The translations under genes and the position numbers were made by a program. Source: an uncultured Phocaeicola sp. (lineage in GTDB: Bacteria > Bacteroidota > Bacteroidia > Bacteroidales > Bacteroidaceae). Taken from it: DNA of 64,000 nucleotides. The stretch lies in NCBI GenBank assembly GCA_948579315.1, contig CAPAOL010000015.1, positions 3,372 through 67,371 on the forward strand. Reading direction: 5' to 3'. The notes under the pieces are model-generated. The model was not told the DNA's origin. It saw only the letters and a list, made by a program, of their open reading frames with translations, and did not search any database. Shown here piece after piece: positions 36,716 through 46,747 of the stretch; the stretch's first letter is position 1; the number at the start of each line of letters is the position of its first letter.

Positions 36716-38215
36716 TTAATTGGCCGGAATGAGTTTAGCTCTTTCCAAATGAGCGTCGAATATAAGTTTATAATTCCCTGTGACGTTCACTGTTGGTTTT
36801 GCCCAATTGTCACCTACATGATCGGGTTTGGTCCATGCCGGATTGGTATATTTGGCTTCTTTACCATAATATCCGAAGATCTCCGGTTCGTCTGAGTTGT
36901 CTACACGCCACGTGCAATAATTCCACCATCCGTCAGAGTGCCAGTTATGAATAACGAAATTCATTTTAGTACCTGCCTCCAGGAATAGGGGGGTATCCAA
37001 ATAGAACAGGTGAGGATTGGTCTTATCTTGAGTGAAACGCAGGACTTCAGTTGGGCTACTGGTCATATATCCGAAATAGAATTCCTGTAACCACGAACCA
37101 CCGTCACCCCATGTGTCAAGGCTGATAGAACCGTATGTGTGAGGTATGGGGTCTACAGCATCGGCAATTGAGTAAGTTTTCAGATTGTATGTACTGTTCT
37201 TCACATCAATATTAATTTCATAATAAACATTGGCTTGGTCAAGTACGATTGGCATTGCTGTTTCGGGATCGTCTGTCAGTTTGGTGTTATCCTCTGGATC
37301 AAGCCCGAAACAAATAGGAGTGAAGTCACTCTTTTGTGGTAAGAAGAATATTTTAGTTCCGGCTTTTTGACAGTAATAATTTGCTTTATACTGATATTCA
37401 CCTGTATGTTCAATTACCATCGGTACCCCGAATATATCACTATTCAGTTCTTCGGCAGTTGCCACATCTGCCAGATACATTTTGGGAAAATCCGGCATTT
37501 CTGAGATATTCAATACACTGGTGGTAGTGGTTGAGTTTTCTTTCTTGTCAAAAGCGGTAATTGTCACATTATAACTTTTCGGTTCATTGGGGAATACTAT
37601 TATTTCGGCAAAGTTCAATGAACTTTTTCCATCAGCATCTACACGGCGGTTGTCAAACCCGTCTATACCTGGAATATTAATTGTGACATAATCCAATGCA
37701 CGATCATCTGTAGCCGTGAACCGAAGATTGAATTTCGTTTCATTTTTCATTAATACTGTAACAGTGGCATCCGGGGCAGCTGAAAATACCGGAGCTGCAA
37801 AATCTCCGTCCATTGTGATTAATACATCTTGAGATATACTGCGTCCTCCTACATCGGTTACAGTAACTTTGACTGTGAAACGTTCGCCGATTTCATTTCG
37901 GTTTATGTCAAAGTAATAACTTAAATCATAACTCTCTTGCGGAGCACCATAGATTTCGATTAAATCAATTGTCTTGTTCAAATGCAGGTCGGCACATTGT
38001 AGGCTGATAGAAGCAATACCGTCTTTGTCTTCTAATGTCCCTTCAATAGTAAATCGATGTCCCGCTCCGGACTCGATGTGGTCTGTTGCTAATGTCATTG
38101 TTGGATTTTGCCCGTCTACATCGGGGTAGTCGTTATCATCACTACATCCCGTACATAGGTTTGCAGTTACAAGAAAAGCCCATAACATGGCACCATACAA
38201 ATGTTTCTTTTTCAT
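36716..38215 (-). CDS. SusE/F-type surface glycan-binding lipoprotein (PUL 2)
   Basis: First gene of the PUL 2 operon, 499 aa. The lipobox NLCTGC is followed by SDDNDYPD (surface-export signal). The body reads as repeated Ig-like beta-sandwiches (IEGTLEDKDGIASISLQ; DGDFAAPVFSAAP; LRFTATDDRALDYVTI), then a C-terminal domain rich in aromatics (FVIHNWHSDGWWNYCTWRVD), a plausible glycan-binding face. No catalytic motif was seen. By position and build it is a surface glycan-binding protein; no close family name is claimed. Confidence 0.8.
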   Translation of the reverse strand: MKKKHLYGAMLWAFLVTANLCTGCSDDNDYPDVDGQNPTMTLATDHIESGAGHRFTIEGTLEDKDGIASISLQCADLHLNKTIDLIEIYGAPQESYDLSYYFDINRNEIGERFTVKVTVTDVGGRSISQDVLITMDGDFAAPVFSAAPDATVTVLMKNETKFNLRFTATDDRALDYVTINIPGIDGFDNRRVDADGKSSLNFAEIIVFPNEPKSYNVTITAFDKKENSTTTTSVLNISEMPDFPKMYLADVATAEELNSDIFGVPMVIEHTGEYQYKANYYCQKAGTKIFFLPQKSDFTPICFGLDPEDNTKLTDDPETAMPIVLDQANVYYEINIDVKNSTYNLKTYSIADAVDPIPHTYGSISLDTWGDGGSWLQEFYFGYMTSSPTEVLRFTQDKTNPHLFYLDTPLFLEAGTKMNFVIHNWHSDGWWNYCTWRVDNSDEPEIFGYYGKEAKYTNPAWTKPDHVGDNWAKPTVNVTGNYKLIFDAHLERAKLIPAN

Positions 38216-38281
38216 ATTTTATTAGTATTTGAAGATTAAACATCTACTCTAATAGAGGACGAATTAAATTCGTCAGTGGTG

Positions 38282-38289
38282 CAAATGTA
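38282..38289 (-). promoter_or_regulatory. -7 box of the PUL 2 operon promoter
   Basis: TACATTTG on the minus strand, 67 bp before the first operon gene. No TTTG lies 19-21 bp upstream; the direct repeat at 38316-38348 begins about where it should be, as expected for an activator-dependent promoter. Confidence 0.6.
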
Positions 38290-38315
38290 CGTGAAGAAGA
38301 ATTAAAATCCTGATA

Positions 38316-38348
38316 TAAATCTTGCAGAAAAGGGAGGTAAATCTTGCA
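38316..38348 (-). promoter_or_regulatory. Likely HTCS operator: 11-bp direct repeat at 22-bp spacing
   Basis: TAAATCTTGCA occurs exactly at 38316-38326 and again at 38338-38348, two helical turns apart, just upstream of the operon -7 box and between the divergent HTCS gene and its target. AraC-type output domains bind direct repeats with this geometry. Function is inferred. Confidence 0.6.
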
Positions 38349-38428
38349 ATGCATGATTTATGTATCTAAAATACAGACTTTATTTGTATTTTTGAACCAT
38401 ATTATTTAACAATGTGTACACTGATGCT

Positions 38429-41400
38429 ATGAGAAAGATATTCGTACTTTGGCTCTTGCTGCTGTCGGTTGTTTCATTGGCACAACCTTATTCTGTTAAG
38501 CAGCTTGGTATAGAGAAGGGATTATCCAATAATTATGTGGTGAGCATTGCTCAAGACAAACAGGGCTTTCTGTGGTTTGCCACGGAGGAAGGGTTGAACA
38601 AATTCGATGGTACCCGTTTCATTACTTATTTGAAGAATGAAGATTTGACAAGGCAGGGTATAACAGGCAATGAACTGAATTGTTTGTTGGATGATCCTCA
38701 GGATTCTATCCTTTGGATAGGCACGCAAAGGGCCGGTCTGAATGCGTATGACTATGTAAATAACACTTTTCTTTGCTATAGGCATGATGGCGAGAACCCC
38801 GAAAGTCTGATAACGGATGATGTTACTAAGATTGTGGCAGCTACAGATGGTAATCTTTGGATTACGACATATTGGCGGGGAGTAGATTATTTCGATAAAA
38901 AGGCTGGAAAATTCATTCATTACAATACTCAAACAGTTCCGGGATTGGCTAGCGATAATATTTGGTCGGTTGTTGATGGAGGAGATGGAAAGTTGTATAT
39001 GGGGCATGTGCATCATGGATTCAGTGTGTTGTCTCTTAAAGATAAAAAAGTAAAGAACTTTATGCATGACCCTGAAGATCCGGTCAGTTTGCCAGGTAAT
39101 GGGGTAACTTGCATTTATAAGGACTTAAGCGGTAATATTTGGCTGGGAACAGACCGGGGGCTGGCACTGTTCAATCCGGAAGCCGAAAATTTTATCCATT
39201 TTCATCATAGTGAGGACGGGGTTCCTCATACCGTATTTGATATCAGACAATTTGATGGGAATAAACTTTGGATTGCCATGGAATTTGGAGGAATAGCCAT
39301 TTTGGATTTAACGCAACGTATGTTTCTTTCTCCTGACCAAGTGCGTTTTCAATATATAAAGGAAGGGGATGATGAATACAGTCTCTCTAATTCTACTGTA
39401 CGTTGTTTGTTTCAGGACTCCTTTAAAAATGTATGGGCTGGTATGTGGGGAGGTGGAATTAATTTTCTTAGCCATGAATCTTCCTATTTTAATGTTTATA
39501 GTTATTCTCCTATCCAGCATTCGGGTAGTAGCCTGAATAATAAGACAGCAAGTAGTGTATGCGTAGCAAGGGATGGAAAGTTATGGATCGGAACCGATGG
39601 GGGAGGCATCAATGTATTTGATAAAGGCAAGCGGGTGGCGGTTTATAAAGAAGAAACCGGTGATTTGACTGATAATTCCATACAGGCTGCACTTTGTGAT
39701 TCGGAAGGAAACCTTTGGTTTGGATCGTTTATGGGAGGAGTGGATTTTTATGATGTGAAAAAGAAAAGTTTTCACCAGATTTTTCCTAAAGATAAAACAG
39801 GGGAAGATGTGCGTGCACTGTATGAAGATGCAGAATATGTATGGATAGGAACTAGTAATGGCATCTATAAGGTACGCTTGCATGATAAAGGCATTGCAGA
39901 TCATTATACAGTAGAGAATAATCTGGTGAGATGTATCTCGAAAGATAATCTTAATCGTTTATGGATTGGTACTTTCGGAGGAGGATTAGGGGTTTTTGAT
40001 GAACATTTTCAGTGCGTTAAACTTTTTAACGTGACTTCTCTTTTTCCCTCTAATACTATCAATACTGTTTATATGGATAGTCAGAACAGAATGTGGATAG
40101 GAACGGGAGAAGGTCTGGTTTGTTTTCCATCCTCTCAGAGTTGGGACTATAAAGTATATCGCAGTGAGGAGGGTCTGTCCAATGTCCATATACGTGCCAT
40201 TACGGAAGATAATCATGGAAATATATGGGTGAGCACCAATAAAGGTATCAGCTGCTTGTTGAAAGACAAGGAGGTTTTCTATAATTATGATCATTGGGAT
40301 AATGTGCCTATGGGCAATTTCATGAGTGGAAGTGTGGCAGAAGCTAAGGATGGAACACTGTATTTTGGCTCAATCAATGGCTTATGCCGTTTTAATCCAG
40401 ATCAGGTATTGGAAAAACGAGAGTCACCTGCTGCAATTATTACTGAGATGCGTATATTCGGCCCGTTGCGTGATACGGACAGTAATGAAAAGGTGATGGC
40501 GCTTGAAGGCCAGTCGGAAGTACGTTTAAGCTATATGCAAAATAACTTCAGCGTCACCTTCAATATACAGAATTATGCCTTGGCCGATCAAGTGGAATAT
40601 GCTTATATGTTGAAAGGGTTGGAAAATTCATGGTATACAGTAACCGATCCTAATAATGTGACTTTCCGTAATATACCTCCGGGAAATTATTGTTTTCAGG
40701 TAAAGACAAGAATACGGAATCAGGAATGGGCGGATGAGATAGCTTCTCTGGATATCCGTATTGATCCGCCTGTATGGCTTACGTGGTGGGCCAAGTTATT
40801 TTATATTCTTTCGGGTGTTTCTGTCCTGTATTTTATTCTTCATGCCTATAAAAAGAAACTGGATATGGAGTCTCTCTATGAGTTGGAGAAGAAAAATCAT
40901 GAGCAGGAACAGGAGCTGAATAATGAGCGTTTACGTTTCTATACCAATATCACACATGAGTTGCGTACTCCTTTGACGTTGATTCTGGGACCGTTGGAAG
41001 ATATGCAGAAAAGTAATTCTTTATCAGGGAAAGATTCACAGAAAATATCGGTTATCCATCAAAGCGCCATCCGGTTGTTGAACCTGATTAATCAGATACT
41101 GGAGTTCAGAAAAACGGAAACCCAAAACAAGAAATTATGTGTAAGTCGTGACAATCTGGCAGCCCTTGTACACGAGATCGGACTGAAGTATAAGGAATTG
41201 AACCGGAAACCTGAGATTGATTTCTGTCTTGAGATTGAGCAGGAAGATATGTCTTTGTTTTTTGATAAGGAGGTAGTAACGATTATACTGGATAATTTGA
41301 TCTCCAATGCTATAAAATATACAGAGAAAGGAACTATAACTTTAGGATTACATCAGGTGGTCCGGAATAATATACACCATACGGAAATCAGTGTGAGTGA

Positions 41401-42469
41401 CACCGGTTTCGGTATTGCTCCCGATGCATTGCCTCATATTTTTGACCGTTATTATCAAGAGGGAAGCGAACATCAGGCTTCAGGAACAGGTATTGGTCTG
41501 GCTCTGGTAAAGAACCTGGTAGTTTTGCATGAGGGGGAGATCAGGGTTGAAAGTTCTTTGAATGTGGGAAGTACTTTTTATGTCAGTCTGCTGACGGATA
41601 ACACGTATCCCCATGTGCTGCATGCTGACTCGACGGAGAAAACTTCCGATGAAAAGGACGAAAAAGAAGAAAATATAGAACCTGTGCATAGTGGTAAGCG
41701 TATTCTGCTGATAGTGGAAGATAATAGGGACATCTGTGATTATATTGTAGAATCTTTCTCGGACGATTTTGAAGTGAGGACTGCCGCCAATGGTGAACAA
41801 GGTTTGGAACAAGCATTGGGCTGCATTCCTGATATTATAGTCAGTGATATCATGATGCCGGTGATGAACGGCATTGTGATGTGCCGGAAATTGAAAGAAG
41901 ACTTGCGTACCAGCCATATTCCCATTATTTTGCTGACGGCAAAGGATTCTTTGCAAGATAAGGAAGAAGGGTATCAAGTGGGTGCTGACTCTTATCTGAC
42001 AAAGCCTTTCAGTGCTACTTTGTTGCATAGCCGTATCCATAATTTGCTTGAATCCCGCAAGTTGTTGGCAGAGCGTTTTAATACGAATTCCATACTCATT
42101 GACAAACGTGCGGCAGTAACCGAGTCTATGAATAAATTGGATAATGAGTTCCTTGAGAAGATTAACAAGCTGATTGAAGATCGTCTTTCTTCTGAGAAAA
42201 TTGATATCGGTTATTTGTCGGACGCCATGTGTATGAGTAATTCTACCCTATATCGGAAGATGAAGGCATTGACCGGACTTTCCACCAATGAATATATCCG
42301 CAAAATAAAGATGCAATATGCGGAACGTCTGTTATTAGAAGGGAAATACAATATTTCAGAGGTTGCATTCAAGGTGGGAATTAACAGTACGGTCTATTTC
42401 CGTCAGTGTTTTAAAGATGAATTCGGTATGGCTCCTTCTGATTATCTGAAAAAGATAAAACCGGAATAG
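38429..42469 (+). CDS. Hybrid two-component system regulator (HTCS, PUL 2)
   Basis: Senses a PUL 2 breakdown product in the periplasm and activates the divergent operon. About 1346 aa: signal peptide (LWLLLLSVVSLAQ), two seven-bladed propellers of reg_prop repeats (NIWLGTDRGL, LWIGTDGGGINVFDKG and others), Y_Y_Y domain, one helix (LFYILSGVSVLYFILHAY), kinase with His843 (ITHELRTPLTL), HATPase (GTGIGLALVKNLV), receiver with Asp1140 (VSDIMMPVMNG) and an AraC HTH. I use ATG 38429, at the signal peptide, rather than 38414. A -7-like TATTTTTG lies at 38387-38394. Confidence 0.96.
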   Translation: MRKIFVLWLLLLSVVSLAQPYSVKQLGIEKGLSNNYVVSIAQDKQGFLWFATEEGLNKFDGTRFITYLKNEDLTRQGITGNELNCLLDDPQDSILWIGTQRAGLNAYDYVNNTFLCYRHDGENPESLITDDVTKIVAATDGNLWITTYWRGVDYFDKKAGKFIHYNTQTVPGLASDNIWSVVDGGDGKLYMGHVHHGFSVLSLKDKKVKNFMHDPEDPVSLPGNGVTCIYKDLSGNIWLGTDRGLALFNPEAENFIHFHHSEDGVPHTVFDIRQFDGNKLWIAMEFGGIAILDLTQRMFLSPDQVRFQYIKEGDDEYSLSNSTVRCLFQDSFKNVWAGMWGGGINFLSHESSYFNVYSYSPIQHSGSSLNNKTASSVCVARDGKLWIGTDGGGINVFDKGKRVAVYKEETGDLTDNSIQAALCDSEGNLWFGSFMGGVDFYDVKKKSFHQIFPKDKTGEDVRALYEDAEYVWIGTSNGIYKVRLHDKGIADHYTVENNLVRCISKDNLNRLWIGTFGGGLGVFDEHFQCVKLFNVTSLFPSNTINTVYMDSQNRMWIGTGEGLVCFPSSQSWDYKVYRSEEGLSNVHIRAITEDNHGNIWVSTNKGISCLLKDKEVFYNYDHWDNVPMGNFMSGSVAEAKDGTLYFGSINGLCRFNPDQVLEKRESPAAIITEMRIFGPLRDTDSNEKVMALEGQSEVRLSYMQNNFSVTFNIQNYALADQVEYAYMLKGLENSWYTVTDPNNVTFRNIPPGNYCFQVKTRIRNQEWADEIASLDIRIDPPVWLTWWAKLFYILSGVSVLYFILHAYKKKLDMESLYELEKKNHEQEQELNNERLRFYTNITHELRTPLTLILGPLEDMQKSNSLSGKDSQKISVIHQSAIRLLNLINQILEFRKTETQNKKLCVSRDNLAALVHEIGLKYKELNRKPEIDFCLEIEQEDMSLFFDKEVVTIILDNLISNAIKYTEKGTITLGLHQVVRNNIHHTEISVSDTGFGIAPDALPHIFDRYYQEGSEHQASGTGIGLALVKNLVVLHEGEIRVESSLNVGSTFYVSLLTDNTYPHVLHADSTEKTSDEKDEKEENIEPVHSGKRILLIVEDNRDICDYIVESFSDDFEVRTAANGEQGLEQALGCIPDIIVSDIMMPVMNGIVMCRKLKEDLRTSHIPIILLTAKDSLQDKEEGYQVGADSYLTKPFSATLLHSRIHNLLESRKLLAERFNTNSILIDKRAAVTESMNKLDNEFLEKINKLIEDRLSSEKIDIGYLSDAMCMSNSTLYRKMKALTGLSTNEYIRKIKMQYAERLLLEGKYNISEVAFKVGINSTVYFRQCFKDEFGMAPSDYLKKIKPE

Positions 42470-42520
42470 AGTGGTTGTGTAAGCCATTTCTTCCATATAG
42501 TTAAGCTTTTTTTTACAGTC

Positions 42521-42617
42521 ATCTGCTACAGACTCCGCCAGTGGACTGTAAGGTCTGCTTGGGTGGACTATACAGTCTGCTGCAATGGACTCTACGGTCC
42601 ATTGAGGGAGTCTGTAG
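42521..42617. repeat. Structured 22-bp imperfect repeat cluster between convergent genes
   Basis: Units starting with or related to GGACTnTAnnGTC begin at 42521 (diverged), 42543, 42565 and 42587, an exact 22-bp period. They pair with each other: CAATGGAC/GTCCATTG (42583-42590 / 42597-42604), GACTGTA/TACAGTC (42544-42550 / 42571-42577), and an outer 11-bp stem 42526-42536 / 42607-42617. No open frame. It may work as a terminator region or be a dispersed intergenic element. Confidence 0.7.
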
Positions 42618-42716
42618 TAGGTAACCGTAAGAAAGGGCTTAATTGTAGGCAAGAAAAGCCTTAGCTAATAGGGAGATTGGACTTTGAAGGAAATTGTTGT
42701 TTCTCAATTTGTATGT

Positions 42717-44456
42717 TTATAAATGATTGTAGAATGCTTTCACCGTTTCCCATTTATAATAAGGGGCAATAGGGCTGTCAATGGGTAATTTGACTTCATT
42801 TTCATTATGTAGCAATTTTACAATAACTTCTCCTTGTTTATTCTTGAAAAAGATTAATTGAAGGTTGGCTCCCATAGGTGAAACACGGAAATCTTGCCAG
42901 GCCAGGTAATATCGGTCGGGATCTGTTTCTTGATTGGAGCATCCTTCTACTTGCATGAGTGCCAACAGACGGATCAGGTTGGTATCATGTCCGAAACGGA
43001 GGGTGGCGCAAGGAGTTCCTTCACGGATGGCGCGGTCGGCACTTTCTATAATATTCTTCAATAAAGATTTTGCACTCTTGGGGGCTGCTCCCTGATTGAC
43101 GGGAGCATTGGCATTGCAAATATACATCCGATAATTCACAGACTGCCAGATACCGAATAATTCTTCTTTTTCAAACAAATCATAAAAGGATAGAGGCAAC
43201 TCTACATCTTGCATGTCGGAAGCAATCCAATAAAGTCCCATCATGAGCTCGCGGGGATTCCTGACTTCTTTGGGATTTTTGAAAAGTGAAGCGATTAAAC
43301 GTTCCGGATGAATATGATTTTCTTCGAATGTATGGAAAGCTGTTCTCCATGGCGCACTTGCCGAACCCAGCTTTTCGGCTTCGGGTGAAGTATAGGCAAT
43401 GTAGTCCATGTGTCTTTGGTTGGCTTCGCGGGTGATCTGGAGGGAGGGGTTTAGTTCTTTCAGTTGTTCTGTGAATGCGGACATGCTCATGATACAACGT
43501 ACGGAAACGCTCGAACGCGCTGATATGTTGGCGCTGTCCCGGAATATATGGGGATATTGTTGATAAAGCCGTTTGGCAATGGCTTTGTGTTGTCGTTCTC
43601 CTAATGGGGTCAGGTTTCCTCCGCGCCCACGGGCATTTTCCCATACTTTCTGGAGTCTGAGCCTCACATCTTCACCTAAATCGGTAAGTCCTGATTTATT
43701 GTGAAACGTATCAAAGACACGAATGACTTCTAGATAACGTTCGTCCGAAGTCATCCAGCGGGACCCATGGCGTCCGTAATGGCTGATGTAGAAAGGACTG
43801 TAACCTTCGGGTACCGGAGTTTGTATGCCGTTTGGTGTGGGATAAGCATAATAGATGCTACCCATTTTTTCCGGGCTTTGGATGATTTCTTCTTTCAGAT
43901 TGTGTGCGGGGAGATCTATGGGAGCTACTTTCCAATTGATGCCGAGCGGATTATTTTGTATTTCCCATATCAGAGGGAAATCCGGATTATCCATAATCCA
44001 CATTTCGCATCCGTCTACTGAGTCGTTTACATGCAGTAAGGAATAGCCCATAGCTTGTGACTTGGTATCAGCCAGTTGGTATTCTGTCTGATTATAATGA
44101 AATGCCTTTTGGCTTTTCAATTCCTGAAAAGCGGTTGCTGAAAGTAGGGCAAAGGTTTCTTGAATGGGGAGACAGATATGCTGTCCGTCTTCCGGCTGTA
44201 AGAAGCTTAGTCTGACCGCCGTTTTTAAAGCTTCTTGGGGCATGGCGTAGCTGCCTGATTGCCATCGGGTGTTTCTTTCAATTCCCCAATGCAGATAAAG
44301 GGTGTCGTTGGACTGATTGAAAGTAAATTGGTACTTTCGGGTTTGTCCATGCAGTTTGAATACAAATAACAGAGGGTTGGTAATGATATCTTGTGCCATT
44401 ACATTTCCCATCAGGCTGCCGATAAGCAGAAAGCATATAAAAAGTTTTTTCTTCAT
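42717..44456 (-). CDS. Histidine acid phosphatase (MINPP/phytase-like) with N-terminal beta domain
   Basis: Secreted phosphatase, 579 aa, signal peptide ending GNVMAQ. The catalytic part starts near residue 190: YGRHGSRW (Arg229, His230) forms the phosphohistidine site, and FGHDTNL (His490, Asp491) is the proton-donor motif. This is clade-2 histidine phosphatase, which includes phytases and multiple inositol-polyphosphate phosphatases. The first 170 or so residues form an extra region of mainly beta character (KYQFTFNQSNDTLYLHWGIERN) not part of the minimal enzyme. Last gene of the PUL 3 operon, 6 bp after a GH92 gene. The substrate may be inositol phosphate or a sugar phosphate; not provable here. 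Confidence 0.87.
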   Translation of the reverse strand: MKKKLFICFLLIGSLMGNVMAQDIITNPLLFVFKLHGQTRKYQFTFNQSNDTLYLHWGIERNTRWQSGSYAMPQEALKTAVRLSFLQPEDGQHICLPIQETFALLSATAFQELKSQKAFHYNQTEYQLADTKSQAMGYSLLHVNDSVDGCEMWIMDNPDFPLIWEIQNNPLGINWKVAPIDLPAHNLKEEIIQSPEKMGSIYYAYPTPNGIQTPVPEGYSPFYISHYGRHGSRWMTSDERYLEVIRVFDTFHNKSGLTDLGEDVRLRLQKVWENARGRGGNLTPLGERQHKAIAKRLYQQYPHIFRDSANISARSSVSVRCIMSMSAFTEQLKELNPSLQITREANQRHMDYIAYTSPEAEKLGSASAPWRTAFHTFEENHIHPERLIASLFKNPKEVRNPRELMMGLYWIASDMQDVELPLSFYDLFEKEELFGIWQSVNYRMYICNANAPVNQGAAPKSAKSLLKNIIESADRAIREGTPCATLRFGHDTNLIRLLALMQVEGCSNQETDPDRYYLAWQDFRVSPMGANLQLIFFKNKQGEVIVKLLHNENEVKLPIDSPIAPYYKWETVKAFYNHL

Positions 44457-44462
44457 CGTATG

Positions 44463-46745
44463 TTACTCTTTAGATTCAGGAAATAGTTTGCTCCCCCAGT
44501 AGTTACCGGGACTAGGGCCCATTTTTAAAACCAACTCGCCTCCTTTGATGATATCATTATGGCGGATGGCGGAATATGGATAATTCTTTCCATTTAATAA
44601 AATCGACCGGATATACTTGTTCTTTTCGGAAAGCCCTTCGGCTTTGATCGTGAATGTTTTGCCTTCCTGTAAATGGAAACGACTCTCTGTCAGTAGAGGG
44701 GTATGGACTAAATAATAGTCTTGTCCGGCATTGGGGTACAACCCCATCATGTGGAATACCAACCACGATGACATGGCTCCGGAGTCATCATTTCCGGGAA
44801 GGCCGGCAGAACCGTCATTATAGTTCTTCTGGATAATTTCATGGATGCGGTCGCCGCTTTTATCCGGACGCCCTACCCAGTGGTATAGGCAGGGAGTGAG
44901 GAAGGAGGGTTCATTATTCACATTGAAGAAACCCTTGTCAAAGAAAATATCCAGCCGTTCGTCAAACTTCTCTTTTCCGCCACATTGTTCAATGAGTCCG
45001 GGTACGTCATGCGGAATGCTGAGTGAATATTCCCAGGAGGAGGCTTCATAAAAGAACATGTTCCACCAAGGAGTATACCAAGGGCCTTCAAAGGTAACGG
45101 GGGTATATGTGAAGGTGGGTTTCTGGATATGGGAGTTTCCGAAAGGTATTTTGTCTAACCAGTTTCCTTCTTTATCCCGGGGAAGTATGAATCCTTTGAC
45201 TCCTGCATGTTCATAATCGGCCCGCCACAAGTTCTTCCAGTTGGAAGATTGTTTCAAGTATTGCTGGTACAAGTCTGTCTTGCCTAGTCCTTTTGCTACT
45301 AAGGCTATGGCATAATCACAATAGGAGTATTCTATTGTGCGGTTTCCGGCTCGGGGAATACCGTATGGAATATATCCCAATTCCAGATAAGGAATCAGTC
45401 CGCCTCTTCCCTCCGCTTCTTCGTTACCTCCAGGCGGTATAGTCGCATCTTTCAGCATAGCTTCCAAAGCCAGATGGTAATCTATGTTTGGTAGTCCTTT
45501 TACAAATGCATCGGCTATAACAATTTCGGCGTTGGAGCCGCCTTGTGTCCGTCCGTTACAATTTCCGCTTCGTGCATCAGGCATGTAGCCGTCCCGTTTA
45601 TAGATATTGATCAGTGAACGTACAATGTCTGTTTCTCTTTGAGGGTCAATCAGTGTGATAAGTGGAGTTGAGGTGCGGTAGGTGTCCCAGATAGCATAAA
45701 AATCATCATAATAAGGTTCCGGATCACTCCATAATGGATTTTCACCGGTACGGTCTACAGGCATTAACATGGTATGGTAGATACCGGTATAAAACATACG
45801 CTTATATTTTTCGGGTGTATTTGAGGCTATATCAATGCGTTGCAATAAGTTTTCCCATTGTGCCAATAAGGCTTGCCGGGTGTCCTCAAATGACCAATGA
45901 GGTATTTCGTTCCATACATTCTCTCTGGCTTTGAGAGAACTGATAAATGAAATTCCGACTTTCAGTTGAATGGTATTTGCAGAAGAAGGGAAACGCAACA
46001 AAGCTCCGGTTTTTTGTTGGGAGTCTGGCTGGTATCGTTCATTGCTGATTTGGCTTCCTTTCCATGTGGCCGTTTGTACAAAGGGATGGTCGGTTACTGC
46101 ATAAAAATAAACGGTGTAGGCACGTCCGTTATTCCAACCTCCGCGAATACGGGTATATCCCATTACTTCGTGATCGGATATGATTTGAATTTCCGAACCT
46201 ACAAATTGTTGTGCTTCGCGGGCATCGGGGGTCGGTTGTTCACCCAGGAAGAAGCCGGCGTCAACCAACAGGGATTTTAAGGAATCTTCGGGATAGGTGA
46301 ATCGGTAGAATGAGGCGCGTGGAGCAGTTGTTATTTCAGTATATATGCCTGTTCTCTGGAATTCGGTAGCATAATAGCCCAAGCGGATTGTTTCATCTTT
46401 GCGATAGTCTATATGATTGAGTTGATCCATACCTTTGCCAAAAGGCATGACAAGTATGTTACCATATTTAGGACCTCCTCCTGTCCCGCTGACGTGTACT
46501 TGGGAGAAACCGTTGACTTGTTCGGGCATAGGCAGCCAACCACTATTGGGATGGACAGTGCAATCGGGCGATGGTTTCACCATACCATAAGGGCAGGAGG
46601 GACCGATAAATACCCGTCCCAGTCCTTCCGAACCGATTCTGGGATCTACGTAATCAGAAAGTCTGGCTTCCTGTGCCGCGACCGTCACGGGCAGCAGCAG
46701 GAAGACCAGTCTTAACAAAGAAACTTTGAATGGAATGTGGGTCAT
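44463..46745 (-). CDS. GH92 exo-alpha-mannosidase (first of two)
   Basis: Ca2+-dependent inverting alpha-mannosidase, 760 aa, with a signal peptide (VFLLLPVTVAAQ), so periplasmic. GH92 marks: DPRIGSEGLGRVFIGPSCPYGMVKPSPD at the N-terminus, VSGTGGGPKYGNI, WDTYRTSTPLITL, and the signature GLPGNDDSGAMSSWLVFHMMGLYP. I use ATG 46745, 2 bp after the GH28-like stop; the frame extends upstream to 46829 but that part lies inside the previous gene. Linkage preference cannot be read from motifs alone. Confidence 0.93.
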   Translation of the reverse strand: MTHIPFKVSLLRLVFLLLPVTVAAQEARLSDYVDPRIGSEGLGRVFIGPSCPYGMVKPSPDCTVHPNSGWLPMPEQVNGFSQVHVSGTGGGPKYGNILVMPFGKGMDQLNHIDYRKDETIRLGYYATEFQRTGIYTEITTAPRASFYRFTYPEDSLKSLLVDAGFFLGEQPTPDAREAQQFVGSEIQIISDHEVMGYTRIRGGWNNGRAYTVYFYAVTDHPFVQTATWKGSQISNERYQPDSQQKTGALLRFPSSANTIQLKVGISFISSLKARENVWNEIPHWSFEDTRQALLAQWENLLQRIDIASNTPEKYKRMFYTGIYHTMLMPVDRTGENPLWSDPEPYYDDFYAIWDTYRTSTPLITLIDPQRETDIVRSLINIYKRDGYMPDARSGNCNGRTQGGSNAEIVIADAFVKGLPNIDYHLALEAMLKDATIPPGGNEEAEGRGGLIPYLELGYIPYGIPRAGNRTIEYSYCDYAIALVAKGLGKTDLYQQYLKQSSNWKNLWRADYEHAGVKGFILPRDKEGNWLDKIPFGNSHIQKPTFTYTPVTFEGPWYTPWWNMFFYEASSWEYSLSIPHDVPGLIEQCGGKEKFDERLDIFFDKGFFNVNNEPSFLTPCLYHWVGRPDKSGDRIHEIIQKNYNDGSAGLPGNDDSGAMSSWLVFHMMGLYPNAGQDYYLVHTPLLTESRFHLQEGKTFTIKAEGLSEKNKYIRSILLNGKNYPYSAIRHNDIIKGGELVLKMGPSPGNYWGSKLFPESKE

Positions 46746-46747
46746 AA

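Noticed and set aside
42356..42652. Minus-strand 98-codon frame across the repeat cluster
   Set aside because: It overlaps the HTCS 3' end and the 22-bp repeats and has no family features.
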